Source: UBA5536 sp964592595
GTDB taxonomy: Bacteria; Bacteroidota; Bacteroidia; Bacteroidales; F082
Reading direction: 5' to 3'
Length of the DNA: 18,256 nucleotides
Assembly (NCBI GenBank): GCA_964592595.1
Contig: CAZQFH010000066.1
Span: 1 to 18,256, forward strand
This document shows positions 5,067-13,989 of this stretch, one piece after another. Both the position numbers and the translations under genes were made by a program. Within the stretch, counting starts at the first letter, position 1. The number at the start of each line of letters is the position of its first letter. Under the pieces are notes generated by a model that was not told where the DNA came from, did not search any database, and worked only from the letters and a program-made list of their open reading frames with translations.

Positions 5067-6374
5067 ATGAGTTCATTCAGAATTACTGGAGGAAGCACAT
5101 TAAACGGAACAATCAAGCCGCAAGGAGCAAAAAATGAAGCACTTCAAATTTTGTGTGCCTGCCTGTTAACTGAAGATAAAGTAAACATCACAAACCTCCC
5201 GGATATTCTTGATGTGAACAACCTGATCGACCTGCTCGAAGGATTGGGCGTTGAAGTAGAGCGGGTCTCACGTTCGGAAGTTAATCTCACCGCAAAACAA
5301 ATTAAACTCGACTACCTGAAATCGAACGAGTTTATTCACCGCGCTGCCAGCCTCAGGGGAAGCATCATGATTTTGGGGCCATTGTTGGCGCGCTTTCGCA
5401 AGGCTTTTCTGCCTCATCCGGGTGGTGATAAAATAGGTCGCCGAAGACTCGACACTCATTTTATCGGTTTGCAAAAACTTGGCGCCAGCTTCAACGAAGA
5501 TACCCAAAACAAATGCTACCAAATTGAAGCTCCTCAAGGATTAAGCGGTGCATATATGCTGCTTGACGAGGCTTCGGTTACCGGGACAGCCAACATAATA
5601 ATGGCTGCTGCTTTAGCCAAAGGAACCACCACCATTTTTAATGCAGCATGCGAACCTTACATTGTACAGCTTTGCGAAATGCTAGTAAGGATGGGAGCCC
5701 AAATAGAAGGTATCGGCTCCAATTTACTCAAGATAAATGGCGTTGAATCCCTGAGCGGAACATCGCACAGGCTGCTGGCCGATATGATCGAAGTAGGAAG
5801 TTTTATCGGCATGGCTGCCATGACACGTTCGGCCATCCGAATTCAGGACGCTGGAATCGAATCGCTGGGAATGATCCCACAGGTATTTCAAAAACTTGGG
5901 ATAAAACTGCAGTTTGAAGGCGACGACATCATCATACCTCAACAGCAGAGTTATGAGGTTGAAACCTTTATGGATGGCGGAATCATGACCATAGCCGATG
6001 CTCCCTGGCCAGGATTTACACCCGACCTGATAAGTATTGTGCTGGTAATAGCCACACAAGCAAAAGGAACGGTATTAGTCCATCAAAAAATGTTCGAAAG
6101 CCGCCTGTTTTTCGTGGATAAATTGATCGATATGGGCGCACAAATCATTCTCTGCGATCCACATCGGGCGAACGTAATTGGGTTAAATCATGCACATAAC
6201 CTCAAAGGAATCAGGATGAGTTCGCCCGACATTCGCGCCGGCGTGGCGTTGCTGATTGCGGCACTGTCGGCCAAAGGAGAAAGCATCATCGATAATATTG
6301 ACCAAATTGATCGCGGCTATCAATTCATCGACAAGCGATTACAGGCTTTAGGTGCCAAAATCGAGCGCATATAG
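5067..6374 (+). CDS. murA: UDP-N-acetylglucosamine 1-carboxyvinyltransferase (MurA), Asp-type active site
   Basis: Catalyses the first committed step of peptidoglycan synthesis in the cytoplasm, transferring enolpyruvate from phosphoenolpyruvate to UDP-GlcNAc. The 435 residues cover the whole EPSP-synthase-like double domain. Visible landmarks: GAKNEALQ with K22-N23 (substrate loop), RGSIMILGPLLAR with R97, the catalytic loop PGGDKIGRR (118-126), DAPWPGFTPDL with the general-base Asp, and DIRAGVALLIAAL near the C-terminus. In E. coli MurA the loop reads PGGCTIG, with Cys115 the residue alkylated by fosfomycin. Here that position is Asp121, as known from Mycobacterium and Chlamydia MurA, where it gives intrinsic fosfomycin insensitivity. 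The rest of the loop is intact, so the enzyme should be active. It follows the DUF4290 gene by 32 bases. A 91-base gap then precedes grpE. Confidence 0.96.
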   Translation: MSSFRITGGSTLNGTIKPQGAKNEALQILCACLLTEDKVNITNLPDILDVNNLIDLLEGLGVEVERVSRSEVNLTAKQIKLDYLKSNEFIHRAASLRGSIMILGPLLARFRKAFLPHPGGDKIGRRRLDTHFIGLQKLGASFNEDTQNKCYQIEAPQGLSGAYMLLDEASVTGTANIIMAAALAKGTTTIFNAACEPYIVQLCEMLVRMGAQIEGIGSNLLKINGVESLSGTSHRLLADMIEVGSFIGMAAMTRSAIRIQDAGIESLGMIPQVFQKLGIKLQFEGDDIIIPQQQSYEVETFMDGGIMTIADAPWPGFTPDLISIVLVIATQAKGTVLVHQKMFESRLFFVDKLIDMGAQIILCDPHRANVIGLNHAHNLKGIRMSSPDIRAGVALLIAALSAKGESIIDNIDQIDRGYQFIDKRLQALGAKIERI

Positions 6375-6465
6375 CTGATTTTATTCGGGCTGTCATTTTG
6401 TCAAAACCAATCGCGCTGGCAAACTCTTTGTAAGGCCAACAACAAAAATATTGTAATTATAGAAT

Positions 6466-7077
6466 ATGGAAGAACAGAAAAATAACAGCAGGGAAATGGA
6501 AGGTTTTGAAGATGTTCGTATTGACGAAAACACTTCGCAAGACAAAAAGCAAGATACAGCAGATACTAAGCAATCCGGCGAGTCCAAACAGAAACGCACA
6601 CGCATGAGAAAAGACCGAAAGAAAAAACAACAAGATGGGGTTGCTCAGGAAAAATATGATGAGCTTAACGATAAATACCTGCGCTTGTTTTCGGAGTTCG
6701 ATAACTTCAGAAAAAGAACCCTAAAAGAAAAGATAGAGCTGAGCAAAACAGCTTCGGAAGAAGTGATTACAGCTTTACTTCCGGTTGTCGACGACTTTGA
6801 ACGTGCTTTGCAAGCCATGGACGGACAGCAGGCACCTGAAGCAACCTCAGAAGGTATTAATTTGATTTACAACAAACTGCTAAAAACATTACAGCAAAAA
6901 GGATTAACTGAAATGAAAGCCCTTCATGAAACCTTCGACACCGATTTTCATGAAGCCCTCACCAATATTCCAGCTCCTGAGCCTGCACTTAAAGGCAAAG
7001 TTGTGGATGTGATTCAAAAAGGCTACCTGCTCAACGGAAAAGTAATTCGTTTTGCCCGTGTAGTAGTAGGTAACTAA
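6466..7077 (+). CDS. grpE: GrpE nucleotide exchange factor
   Basis: Cytoplasmic co-chaperone that releases ADP from DnaK so that substrate can be released and ATP rebound. The 203 residues comprise a highly charged, probably disordered N-terminus (about 1-60), a long helical region that forms the dimer stalk (about 61-115; YDELNDKYLRLFSEFDNFRK and SEEVITALLPVVDDFERAL), and the C-terminal beta domain ending VIQKGYLLNGKVIRFARVVV, which is the family signature. It sits 17 bases before dnaJ and the two are almost certainly co-transcribed. dnaK is not in the window. No CIRCE-type inverted repeat (TTAGCACTC/GAGTGCTAA) is present upstream. A poor promoter candidate is TTTTG (6396-6400) 22 bases before ACTCTTTG. 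Confidence 0.96.
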   Translation: MEEQKNNSREMEGFEDVRIDENTSQDKKQDTADTKQSGESKQKRTRMRKDRKKKQQDGVAQEKYDELNDKYLRLFSEFDNFRKRTLKEKIELSKTASEEVITALLPVVDDFERALQAMDGQQAPEATSEGINLIYNKLLKTLQQKGLTEMKALHETFDTDFHEALTNIPAPEPALKGKVVDVIQKGYLLNGKVIRFARVVVGN

Positions 7078-7094
7078 TTCAATAATATTTACTT

Positions 7095-8237
7095 ATGTCG
7101 AAAAGAGACTATTACGAGATACTTGAAATAGAACGTAACGCTTCGGATACCGAGATAAAAAAAGCCTACCGCAAAATGGCTTTAAAGTTTCATCCGGATA
7201 AAAATCCAGATGATAAATCTGCAGAAGACAAATTTAAAGAGGCAGCCGAAGCTTACGAAGTGCTTAGTAATCCGGATAAGAGAGCCCGATACGACCGATA
7301 CGGCCATGCAGGTGTTGGCGGTGCTGCCGGAGGAGGTTTTGGCGGTGGCGGCATGAGTATGGACGATATTTTTAGTCAGTTTGGAGATGTTTTCGGTGGG
7401 GCTTTTGGTGGCTTTGGCGGCTCTCGCGGCCAGCGTCGTCGCGTCAATAAAGGCTCAAATCTGAGGGTAAAAGTAAAACTCAACCTCAAGGAAGTTGCCA
7501 ACGGTATTGAGAAAAAAATCAAAGTAAACAAATATGTCTCCTGCAAACATTGTGAAGGCACCGGAGCAGATAACGGCAGCAGCTATGCCAGCTGTTCTAC
7601 TTGTAATGGTAGCGGACATATCACTCAGGTAACCAATACTTTTCTCGGTCAAATGCAAACCACTTCCACCTGCCCAAGTTGCGGTGGCGAAGGAAGAATC
7701 ATTACTAAAAAGTGTACGCACTGTCAGGGAAATGGCGTGGTGAGAGACGAAGAAATCATCAGCCTTAACATCCCGGCAGGTGTTGCAGAAGGCATGCAAT
7801 TGTCATTAAGCGGTAAAGGTAATGCTGGCGCACGCGGCGGAATTCCGGGCGACCTGATCGTTTTGGTTGAAGAGGAAAAACATCCGGAACTCGAACGCGA
7901 CGGCAACAACTTGATTCACAATCTTTTCATCAGTTTTCCTCAAGCTGCGCTCGGTGCTCAGATAGAAGTACCTACCATCGATGGAAAAGCCCGAATGAAA
8001 ATCAGTCCTGGAACTCAGTCAGGAAAAGTATTGCGACTGAAAGGCAAGGGATTGCCCAGCGTAAATAGTTATGGAACAGGTGATCTGTTGGTGAACATCA
8101 ATGTGTGGACGCCAAAAAATCTTTCAAAAGAAGAAAGCCAAATCTTAGAAAAACTTGCTGATTCAGAAAACTTTACTCCCAACCCAACGGCAAGCGAAAA
8201 AAGCTATTTCGATAAGATGAAAGATTTTTTTAGTTGA
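7095..8237 (+). CDS. dnaJ: Chaperone DnaJ (type I Hsp40)
   Basis: Co-chaperone that delivers unfolded clients to DnaK and stimulates its ATPase. All type I parts are present in 380 residues: the J domain (about 4-70) with HPD at 33-35, a Gly/Phe-rich linker (about 73-118), and a zinc-binding domain with four CxxCxGxG repeats at 150-157 (CKHCEGTG), 167-174 (CSTCNGSG), 193-200 (CPSCGGEG) and 207-214 (CTHCQGNG). Two beta-sandwich client-binding domains follow, with SLSGKGNAG and LKGKGLPS landmarks. The start ATG at 7095 gives the usual SKRDYYEIL beginning. It lies 17 bases after grpE and only 13 bases before an ABC-transporter ATPase gene, implying one transcription unit. Confidence 0.97.
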   Translation: MSKRDYYEILEIERNASDTEIKKAYRKMALKFHPDKNPDDKSAEDKFKEAAEAYEVLSNPDKRARYDRYGHAGVGGAAGGGFGGGGMSMDDIFSQFGDVFGGAFGGFGGSRGQRRRVNKGSNLRVKVKLNLKEVANGIEKKIKVNKYVSCKHCEGTGADNGSSYASCSTCNGSGHITQVTNTFLGQMQTTSTCPSCGGEGRIITKKCTHCQGNGVVRDEEIISLNIPAGVAEGMQLSLSGKGNAGARGGIPGDLIVLVEEEKHPELERDGNNLIHNLFISFPQAALGAQIEVPTIDGKARMKISPGTQSGKVLRLKGKGLPSVNSYGTGDLLVNINVWTPKNLSKEESQILEKLADSENFTPNPTASEKSYFDKMKDFFS

Positions 8238-8250
8238 TAAATATAGCTGA

Positions 8251-9192
8251 ATGCAAGCCTATTTAAGCATACAAGAAGTTACAAAACGCTATGCTAACCA
8301 CTTGGCTCTGGGTGAAGTAAGTTTAGAGATACCTCAAAATAAAATCTTTGGCCTGCTTGGGCCTAATGGAGCTGGCAAAACCTCCCTAATCAGAATCATT
8401 AATCAAATTACTGCACCCGATAGCGGCCAAATTTTCATCAAAGGACAATCGCTTCAGGCTGATCATGTTACCCGGATTGGTTACCTGCCAGAAGAGCGTG
8501 GTCTGTACAAAAAAATGAAAGTTGGCGAACAGGCTATTTATTTGGCTCAGCTTAAGGGTATGTCGAAACATGAAGCAAGAATAAAGCTCAAAGACTGGTT
8601 TAAGAAATTTGATATCCTCAACTGGTGGGATCGCAAAGTAGAAGAGCTTTCGAAGGGCATGCAGCAAAAAATCCAGTTTGTGGTTACAGTGTTGCACGAG
8701 CCGGAATTACTCATTTTTGATGAGCCCTTTAGTGGATTTGATCCCATCAATGTTAATTTGCTGAAAGCTGAAATTCTTAAACTAAAGGATCAAGGTGCTA
8801 CCATCATTTTTTCGACACACAATATGGCTTCCGTTGAAGAATTGTGCGACCAGATTGCGTTGATCAATCAGGGGAAAAAAGTATTGGAAGGCGAGGTAAA
8901 TGCACTTAAGGACGCCAACAGAAATTACACCTACAACTGCGAAATTCATCATCCGGTCAGCGACTGGAATACTATGCTGGAAAGGCTTCCGGTTGAATTG
9001 CTCCAGACTAAAGCAGAACCAAATAAAATCAATCTTCACCTCAAAACTGCACCTGCACTCAGCAGCAACGAATTACTCAAAATGATGCTTCCCTTAGGCG
9101 AAGTATCTTCGTTTCAGGAATTATTGCCCAGCATGAATGATATCTTTATTCAAAAAGTTGGAAAATCTGCAAACCCCGCCAGCGATGAATAA
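8251..9192 (+). CDS. ABC-2 type transporter, ATP-binding subunit (NatA-like)
   Basis: The ATPase of a two-component exporter, acting on the inner face of the cytoplasmic membrane. Of 313 residues, the nucleotide-binding domain covers about 1-225: Walker A GPNGAGKTS (37-45), the YLPEERGLYKKM segment in place of a canonical Q-loop (78-89) that typifies the NatA/CcmA-like group, signature LSKGMQQK (133-140), Walker B LLIFDEP (153-159), D-loop SGFDP (161-165) and switch His190. The remaining 90 or so residues form an accessory C-terminal domain without recognised motifs. The gene starts 13 bases after dnaJ, and its stop codon overlaps the permease start by 8 bases, which implies translational coupling. 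The substrate cannot be told from sequence; family members move sodium, antibiotics or other hydrophobic compounds. Confidence 0.93.
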   Translation: MQAYLSIQEVTKRYANHLALGEVSLEIPQNKIFGLLGPNGAGKTSLIRIINQITAPDSGQIFIKGQSLQADHVTRIGYLPEERGLYKKMKVGEQAIYLAQLKGMSKHEARIKLKDWFKKFDILNWWDRKVEELSKGMQQKIQFVVTVLHEPELLIFDEPFSGFDPINVNLLKAEILKLKDQGATIIFSTHNMASVEELCDQIALINQGKKVLEGEVNALKDANRNYTYNCEIHHPVSDWNTMLERLPVELLQTKAEPNKINLHLKTAPALSSNELLKMMLPLGEVSSFQELLPSMNDIFIQKVGKSANPASDE

Positions 9193-10498
9193 AACCCTAC
9201 TGATTTTAAAGCGCGAATACCTCACGCGTGTCAAGAAAAAGAGTTTTATCATCATGACTTTTCTAGGCCCGCTTTTGATGGCTGCATTGATGATTGTGCC
9301 CGTGGTTCTGGCTACGCTTCAAAATATTTGCGAAAAAAATATTGCTGTAGTAGATGAAACAAACTGGTTCATCGGGAAGTTTGAACAAGGCGATAATTTG
9401 CAATTTCATTATGTTTTTGAACCGGTCGACAGCCTCAAGCAAAAAGTTTTAACCGGCCAATTCGACATCCTGGTTTATATACCACGTCCAGAGCTGAATA
9501 TCCCTGTAAATGCTGAAGTTTACAGCAATCGGCAGGTACCGCTCAATGTTTCATCCTATATCAAAAACACGATGAGCAAAGAGGTTGAAGCCAAAAAATT
9601 ACTGGCCAGTGGCATCGATCCTGACATCATTAAATCAGCCAAAACATCGATTAATTTGGTTACCATTCGCATTGATGAAGACGGAGGCGAAACCAAGTCA
9701 TTTACAGAAATCAATGTTGCTTTGGGACTCTTTGGATCAATACTTATCTACTTTTTCATTTTTATTTTTAGCTCGCAGGTGATGCGTGGTATCATCGAAG
9801 AAAAAACCAGCCGTATTGTTGAAGTTATCGTTAGCTCTGTGAGGCCTTTTGAGCTGATGATGGGAAAAATCTCAGGAATTGCTTTGGTTGGGCTTACACA
9901 GTTTTTACTTTGGATTGTACTCACCGGAAGCATCTACGGCGTGTTTGTAATAATATATGGTGTTCCGGAAAGTCGGCAAGCTCTGGGTTCGGGAGGATCT
10001 ATGATAAGCCAGGCAAACACAATGCTCCCTGAGATGGACAATACAGCAGTCCTAAAAGTTTTTGAGGTTGTCGAAGCCATTAATTTTCCGGTAATTATTT
10101 TTAGCTTTATTTTCTACTTTTTGGGTGGATACCTGCTCTATGCTGCATTATTTGCAGCCATTGGATCGGCTGTTGATAACGAGGCCGACACACAACAGTT
10201 CATGTTGCCAGTTTCCATTCCCCTGATACTTGGCCTGGTAATCAGCAATTTCATTGTAAACAACCCAGAAGGGTCTCTGGCTTTTTGGTTATCAATGATA
10301 CCTTTCACTTCGCCTGTTGTAATGATGGTACGCATCCCATTTGGTGTGCCATACGGAGAATTGGCGCTCTCAATGGCATTTCTTATTGCTGGTTTTTTAT
10401 TCACTACCTGGTTTGCTGCGAAAATTTACCGAACCGGAATTTTAATGTACGGCAAAAAACCCAGCTATAGGGAATTGTGGAAATGGCTCAAGTATTAA
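9185..10498 (+). CDS. ABC-2 type transporter permease (NatB-like)
   Basis: Membrane partner of the preceding ATPase. With ATG 9185 as start it is 437 residues and begins MNKTLLILKREYLTRVKKKS, the usual cytoplasmic amphipathic start of this family. An in-frame ATG exists 48 bases further upstream inside the ATPase gene, but it would add 16 residues with no family match. A first membrane helix (about 21-45) is followed by an extracytoplasmic domain of about 140 residues, then five or so helices from about residue 180 to the end. The segment IIEEKTSRIVEVIVSSVRPF between helices 2 and 3 is the coupling motif typical of NatB/YhaP-type permeases. The transcript probably ends at the large hairpin 10519-10570. 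The substrate is unknown. Confidence 0.9.
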   Translation: MNKTLLILKREYLTRVKKKSFIIMTFLGPLLMAALMIVPVVLATLQNICEKNIAVVDETNWFIGKFEQGDNLQFHYVFEPVDSLKQKVLTGQFDILVYIPRPELNIPVNAEVYSNRQVPLNVSSYIKNTMSKEVEAKKLLASGIDPDIIKSAKTSINLVTIRIDEDGGETKSFTEINVALGLFGSILIYFFIFIFSSQVMRGIIEEKTSRIVEVIVSSVRPFELMMGKISGIALVGLTQFLLWIVLTGSIYGVFVIIYGVPESRQALGSGGSMISQANTMLPEMDNTAVLKVFEVVEAINFPVIIFSFIFYFLGGYLLYAALFAAIGSAVDNEADTQQFMLPVSIPLILGLVISNFIVNNPEGSLAFWLSMIPFTSPVVMMVRIPFGVPYGELALSMAFLIAGFLFTTWFAAKIYRTGILMYGKKPSYRELWKWLKY

Positions 10499-10518
10499 AA
10501 ATAGAGGGTAAATTATAT

Positions 10519-10570
10519 AGTTTAAGCTTCTGTAAGCCTTTTACGGTCTCTATTACAGGAAGTTTAGACT
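10519..10570 (+). terminator. Large hairpin after the ABC operon, probable transcript end
   Basis: The 5' arm 10519-10535 (AGTTTAAGCTTCTGTAA) pairs with 10553-10570 across a 17-base loop, giving about 17 pairs with one bulged G and two G-T wobbles. A second small hairpin CTCTG-AAG-CAGAG (10569-10581) abuts it. No T tract follows, so it is not a canonical intrinsic terminator. It could be a Rho-independent variant, an RNA 3' end stabiliser or a regulatory structure. Confidence 0.4.
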
Positions 10571-10615
10571 CTGAAGCAGAGAATAATTTCATAGCTTGTT
10601 TTAAATGCTGAATTA

Positions 10616-10646
10616 TTGGGAGTTGTCAAATATTATTCTAATTTTG
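10616..10646 (+). promoter_or_regulatory. Bacteroidota-type promoter for secDF
   Basis: TTG (10616-10618), a 20-base spacer, then TAATTTTG (10639-10646). It is among the best-matching promoters in the window. The start would be near 10652, giving a leader of about 50 bases before the secDF ATG. Confidence 0.62.
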
Positions 10647-10701
10647 CACCCTCGAAAAAAATTCAGTAGAAAGATAGAAGTTAATTTAATTCACAATTCA
10701 A

Positions 10702-13700
10702 ATGCAGAACAAAGGAGCAATCAAGGTATTTGCCATCGCCTTTGCACTCGTATCGCTTTATCAGCTTTCTTTCACATTCGTTACTCAAAAAATTGAGAAG
10801 GATGCAAGAGATTATGCCAGTAGCGAAGCAGCTGCAAAGCAGGCCGATGCACTTGCGCAGGGAGATGATTTGTTGTACGGTCATTACCTCGATTCTATTA
10901 CAAAAGCCCGCGAAACCTATTATCTGGATTCGATGGACAATCAAGTGGTGTACAATATTTTAATTGATAAATACACCTATCAGAATGTAAAAGAACGCGA
11001 AATCAATCTGGGTCTCGACCTTAAAGGCGGTATGAACGTAGTGTTGGAAGTTTCTGTAAGTGATATCATTCAGGCACTTTCCGGAAACAGTACCGATGAG
11101 GTATTCGTTCAGGCTATGCAGCTTGCCAGGGAAAAACAAAAAAATAGTCAGAATGATTTTGTATCGCTTTTTGGACAATCGTTTCAGGAAATTGATCCTA
11201 ATGCCAGTCTGGCTTCCATCTTTTTGTTTGAGTTTAAAGACAAAGGTATTACTGTAAATTCAACAAATTCAGAAGTTCTGGCAATAATCAGAACTGAAAC
11301 AGAAGGCGCTATCGATCGTTCGTTTCAAATTCTCAGAACACGTATCGACCGTTTTGGTGTTACACAACCTAACATTCAAAAACTGGCTACTTCCGGTCGT
11401 ATCCTTGTTGAACTTCCCGGTATCAAAGACCCCAAGCGTGTCAGAAAACTGCTTCAGGGCACTGCACAGCTCGAGTTTTGGGAAACCTACAACTTCTCTG
11501 AGATTTATGGCTTCTTCGATGAAGCAAACCAACGCCTCAAAGAACTTGAAGGAACTGCAAAGGGCGAAGATACTAAATCGAACGAAGCTGCTACAGACAC
11601 AGAAGCTGCTGATGATTCGCGAGAAGCTGGCGAAGAAACCACCGAAAATCTTACAGATCAACTCGCTGCAACCGACACCAGCTCGCTCATGGATCAGATC
11701 TCATCCGATACCACTGCTCAGGATGATCTGTCGTTTGAAGAATATGCAGCAAAAAACCCCTTATATGCATACTTAATGCCATCCTACGTTCAGGACGAAA
11801 GCGGCCGTTTCTTCCCAGGAAACACTGCAAGAGTAGGTTCAGCTGCTGTAAAAGATACTTCCAAAGTAAACCAGATGATACGCAGGGTAAAGTCAATCTT
11901 CCCCAGAAACATGGTGTTGGCATGGACAGTAAAACCACGTGCTGCCGGAGAAGCGAACCTGCTCGAACTGGTTGCTCTAAAAGCCTCACGGGATAATAAA
12001 GCCGCTTTGGGTGGTGATGTAATTGTGGATGCCCGTCAGGATTACGATCAAAATGGACGCGTTGAGGTTACTATCCAAATGAATAGTGAAGGAGCTAAAA
12101 CATGGAAAAGACTTACCGGCGAAAATATTGGAAAACAAGTAGCTATTGTACTTGATGGTTATGTTTACTCTTTTCCGGTTGTAAATGACGAAATTCCAAA
12201 TGGTCGCTCATCCATCTCAGGTGGCGATATGACTATTAACGAGGCTCAAGACCTTGCAAACATTTTGAAAGCTGGTAAATTACCTGCTCCATCCAGAATC
12301 ATGGAAGAAGCCGTTGTTGGTCCTTCATTGGGTCGCGAAGCTGTGAATGCAGGTCTTTGGTCATTTGTTTTGGCTTTCGGTCTGGTTTTGATTTACATGG
12401 CATTCTTTTACAACAAATCTGGATTGGTTGCTGACCTTGCTTTGTTTACTAATATCTTCTTCCTTTTTGGTGTGTTAGCATCACTTGGAGCTGTACTTAC
12501 CTTACCAGGTATCGCTGGTATCGTGCTTACATTAGGTATGGCAGTGGATGCCAACGTGATTATCTATGAACGTATCAAAGAAGAAATTCGCGCTGGTAAA
12601 GGAATAAGACTGGCCATCGATGATGGATACAAAAACGCTTACTCTGCAATTATTGATGGTAACGTTACTACCTTATTAACCGGTATCGTGCTTTATACCT
12701 TCGGAACAGGTCCGGTGCAGGGTTTTGCTACTACCTTGATTATAGGTTTGCTTACCTCACTTTTCACCTCGATTTTTATATCAAGGATGATATTTATTTA
12801 CCTGCTCGACAAAAACAAAACCATTACTTTCGATACCAAATTAACCCGTAACTTCCTGGCAAATAACAATTTCAATTTCCTTGGAATGCGCACAAAAGCT
12901 TATGCTATTTCTGCAATTTTAATCGTGGTAAGTTTGGGTTCTTTAACTTTCAGAGGTTTGAATTACGGCGTTGATTTCACCGGCGGTCGTACATATCTGG
13001 TTCGTTTTGATCAGGACGTAACTGTTAATGAGATTCGTGATGCACTAGCGACTGAATTTACGGAGGCTGTTCCTGAAGTGAAAACCTTTGGACCAAATCG
13101 TCAGGTAAAAATTACCACCAAATTTATGATCGATAATGAAGGCCGTGAAGTTGACAGCATTATCCAAACGATGTTGTTCAGAAGTCTTGATCAATTTTAC
13201 CAAACTACTATCAGCTACAACGACTTCACTTCCGATCAGGAGGCCGATGACAAGTTGATAGGTATATTGAGTTCTCAAAAAGTTGGGCCAACAATCGCTG
13301 ACGATATTCGTAACAAAGCTGTTACCGCGATCATCATTTCGCTGTTTATCATTTTTGGTTATATAGCTATCCGATTCCGTAAATGGCAATATGGTCTTGC
13401 CGGTATTATTGCCCTGTTCCATGACACGATTATTGTTTTGGGAGTTTTCTCGCTCTTCTACAATTTACTGCCATTTAGTTTGGAGATCGACCAGGCATTT
13501 ATCGCCGCTATCCTCACTATTATCGGTTACTCAATCAATGATACAGTTATTATTTTCGACCGTATTCGCGAAAACGTAACATTACATCCGAAGAAACTCC
13601 TTCGGATCAACATCAACGATGGATTGAATAGCACTTTGATGCGTACCTTTAATACCTCAGGAACAACAGCCTTAGTACTTATCATCATCGCAATTTTTGG

Positions 13701-13872
13701 CGGTGAGGTTATCCGTGGATTCGTATTTGCTTTATTGATTGGTATTATTATTGGTACATATTCCTCAGTTTTCAATGCAAGTCCTTTGGTATTCGACTTG
13801 CTTAAAGGACCTAAACAGGAAAAAGATGCAGCAGCAAAAGAAGCTGCCAACCCAAGAAACAAAAAGAAATAA
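10702..13872 (+). CDS. secDF: Fused protein translocase subunit SecDF
   Basis: Proton-motive-force-driven RND-type subunit that helps pull proteins through SecYEG across the cytoplasmic membrane. The 1056 residues combine SecD (about 1-720) and SecF (about 723-1056) in one chain, the usual arrangement in Bacteroidota. Visible landmarks: an N-terminal membrane helix (about 7-28), LGLDLKGGMNVVLEV (near 102), the P1-domain segment RTRIDRFGVTQPNIQKL, SecD membrane core from about 552 with MAVDANVIIYERIKEE (613-628), SecF start NYGVDFTGGRTYLVRF (P4 entry, near 760), and SecF signature GYSINDTVIIFDRIREN (near 942). An acidic, Ala/Thr/Glu-rich stretch (about 284-345) interrupts the SecD periplasmic region and is presumably a flexible insert. 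The C-terminus is Lys-rich. It is monocistronic by context, with its own promoter and a strong terminator. Confidence 0.96.
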   Translation: MQNKGAIKVFAIAFALVSLYQLSFTFVTQKIEKDARDYASSEAAAKQADALAQGDDLLYGHYLDSITKARETYYLDSMDNQVVYNILIDKYTYQNVKEREINLGLDLKGGMNVVLEVSVSDIIQALSGNSTDEVFVQAMQLAREKQKNSQNDFVSLFGQSFQEIDPNASLASIFLFEFKDKGITVNSTNSEVLAIIRTETEGAIDRSFQILRTRIDRFGVTQPNIQKLATSGRILVELPGIKDPKRVRKLLQGTAQLEFWETYNFSEIYGFFDEANQRLKELEGTAKGEDTKSNEAATDTEAADDSREAGEETTENLTDQLAATDTSSLMDQISSDTTAQDDLSFEEYAAKNPLYAYLMPSYVQDESGRFFPGNTARVGSAAVKDTSKVNQMIRRVKSIFPRNMVLAWTVKPRAAGEANLLELVALKASRDNKAALGGDVIVDARQDYDQNGRVEVTIQMNSEGAKTWKRLTGENIGKQVAIVLDGYVYSFPVVNDEIPNGRSSISGGDMTINEAQDLANILKAGKLPAPSRIMEEAVVGPSLGREAVNAGLWSFVLAFGLVLIYMAFFYNKSGLVADLALFTNIFFLFGVLASLGAVLTLPGIAGIVLTLGMAVDANVIIYERIKEEIRAGKGIRLAIDDGYKNAYSAIIDGNVTTLLTGIVLYTFGTGPVQGFATTLIIGLLTSLFTSIFISRMIFIYLLDKNKTITFDTKLTRNFLANNNFNFLGMRTKAYAISAILIVVSLGSLTFRGLNYGVDFTGGRTYLVRFDQDVTVNEIRDALATEFTEAVPEVKTFGPNRQVKITTKFMIDNEGREVDSIIQTMLFRSLDQFYQTTISYNDFTSDQEADDKLIGILSSQKVGPTIADDIRNKAVTAIIISLFIIFGYIAIRFRKWQYGLAGIIALFHDTIIVLGVFSLFYNLLPFSLEIDQAFIAAILTIIGYSINDTVIIFDRIRENVTLHPKKLLRININDGLNSTLMRTFNTSGTTALVLIIIAIFGGEVIRGFVFALLIGIIIGTYSSVFNASPLVFDLLKGPKQEKDAAAKEAANPRNKKK

Positions 13873-13893
13873 TCTTCTTCTTTAAATTATCAT

Positions 13894-13930
13894 AAACCGT
13901 GTGATGCAATTGTGTTACACGGTTTTTTTT
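13894..13930 (+). terminator. Intrinsic terminator of secDF
   Basis: AAACCGTGTGA (13894-13904) pairs with TTACACGGTTT (13915-13925), 11 pairs with one G-T wobble and a ten-base loop, and runs into an eight-T tract (13923-13930). This is a canonical Rho-independent terminator 21 bases after the stop codon. Confidence 0.9.
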
Positions 13931-13989
13931 GTTTGCTAAAACTGAATCCTATTGCCAAGTGCTTTCCCTCATGGTGTTGTTATATTTTC

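Noticed and set aside
5421..5447. MurA as an inactive paralogue because the Cys is missing
   Set aside because: Asp at this position is known in active MurA enzymes, and all other catalytic segments are intact.
6375..6465. CIRCE or other heat-shock operator before grpE
   Set aside because: No TTAGCACTC-type inverted repeat is found in the 91-base gap.
9137..9184. Upstream ATG for the ABC permease
   Set aside because: It lies within the ATPase gene and adds 16 residues unlike the family. The ATG at 9185 gives the typical MNKTLLILKREY start and a short overlap.
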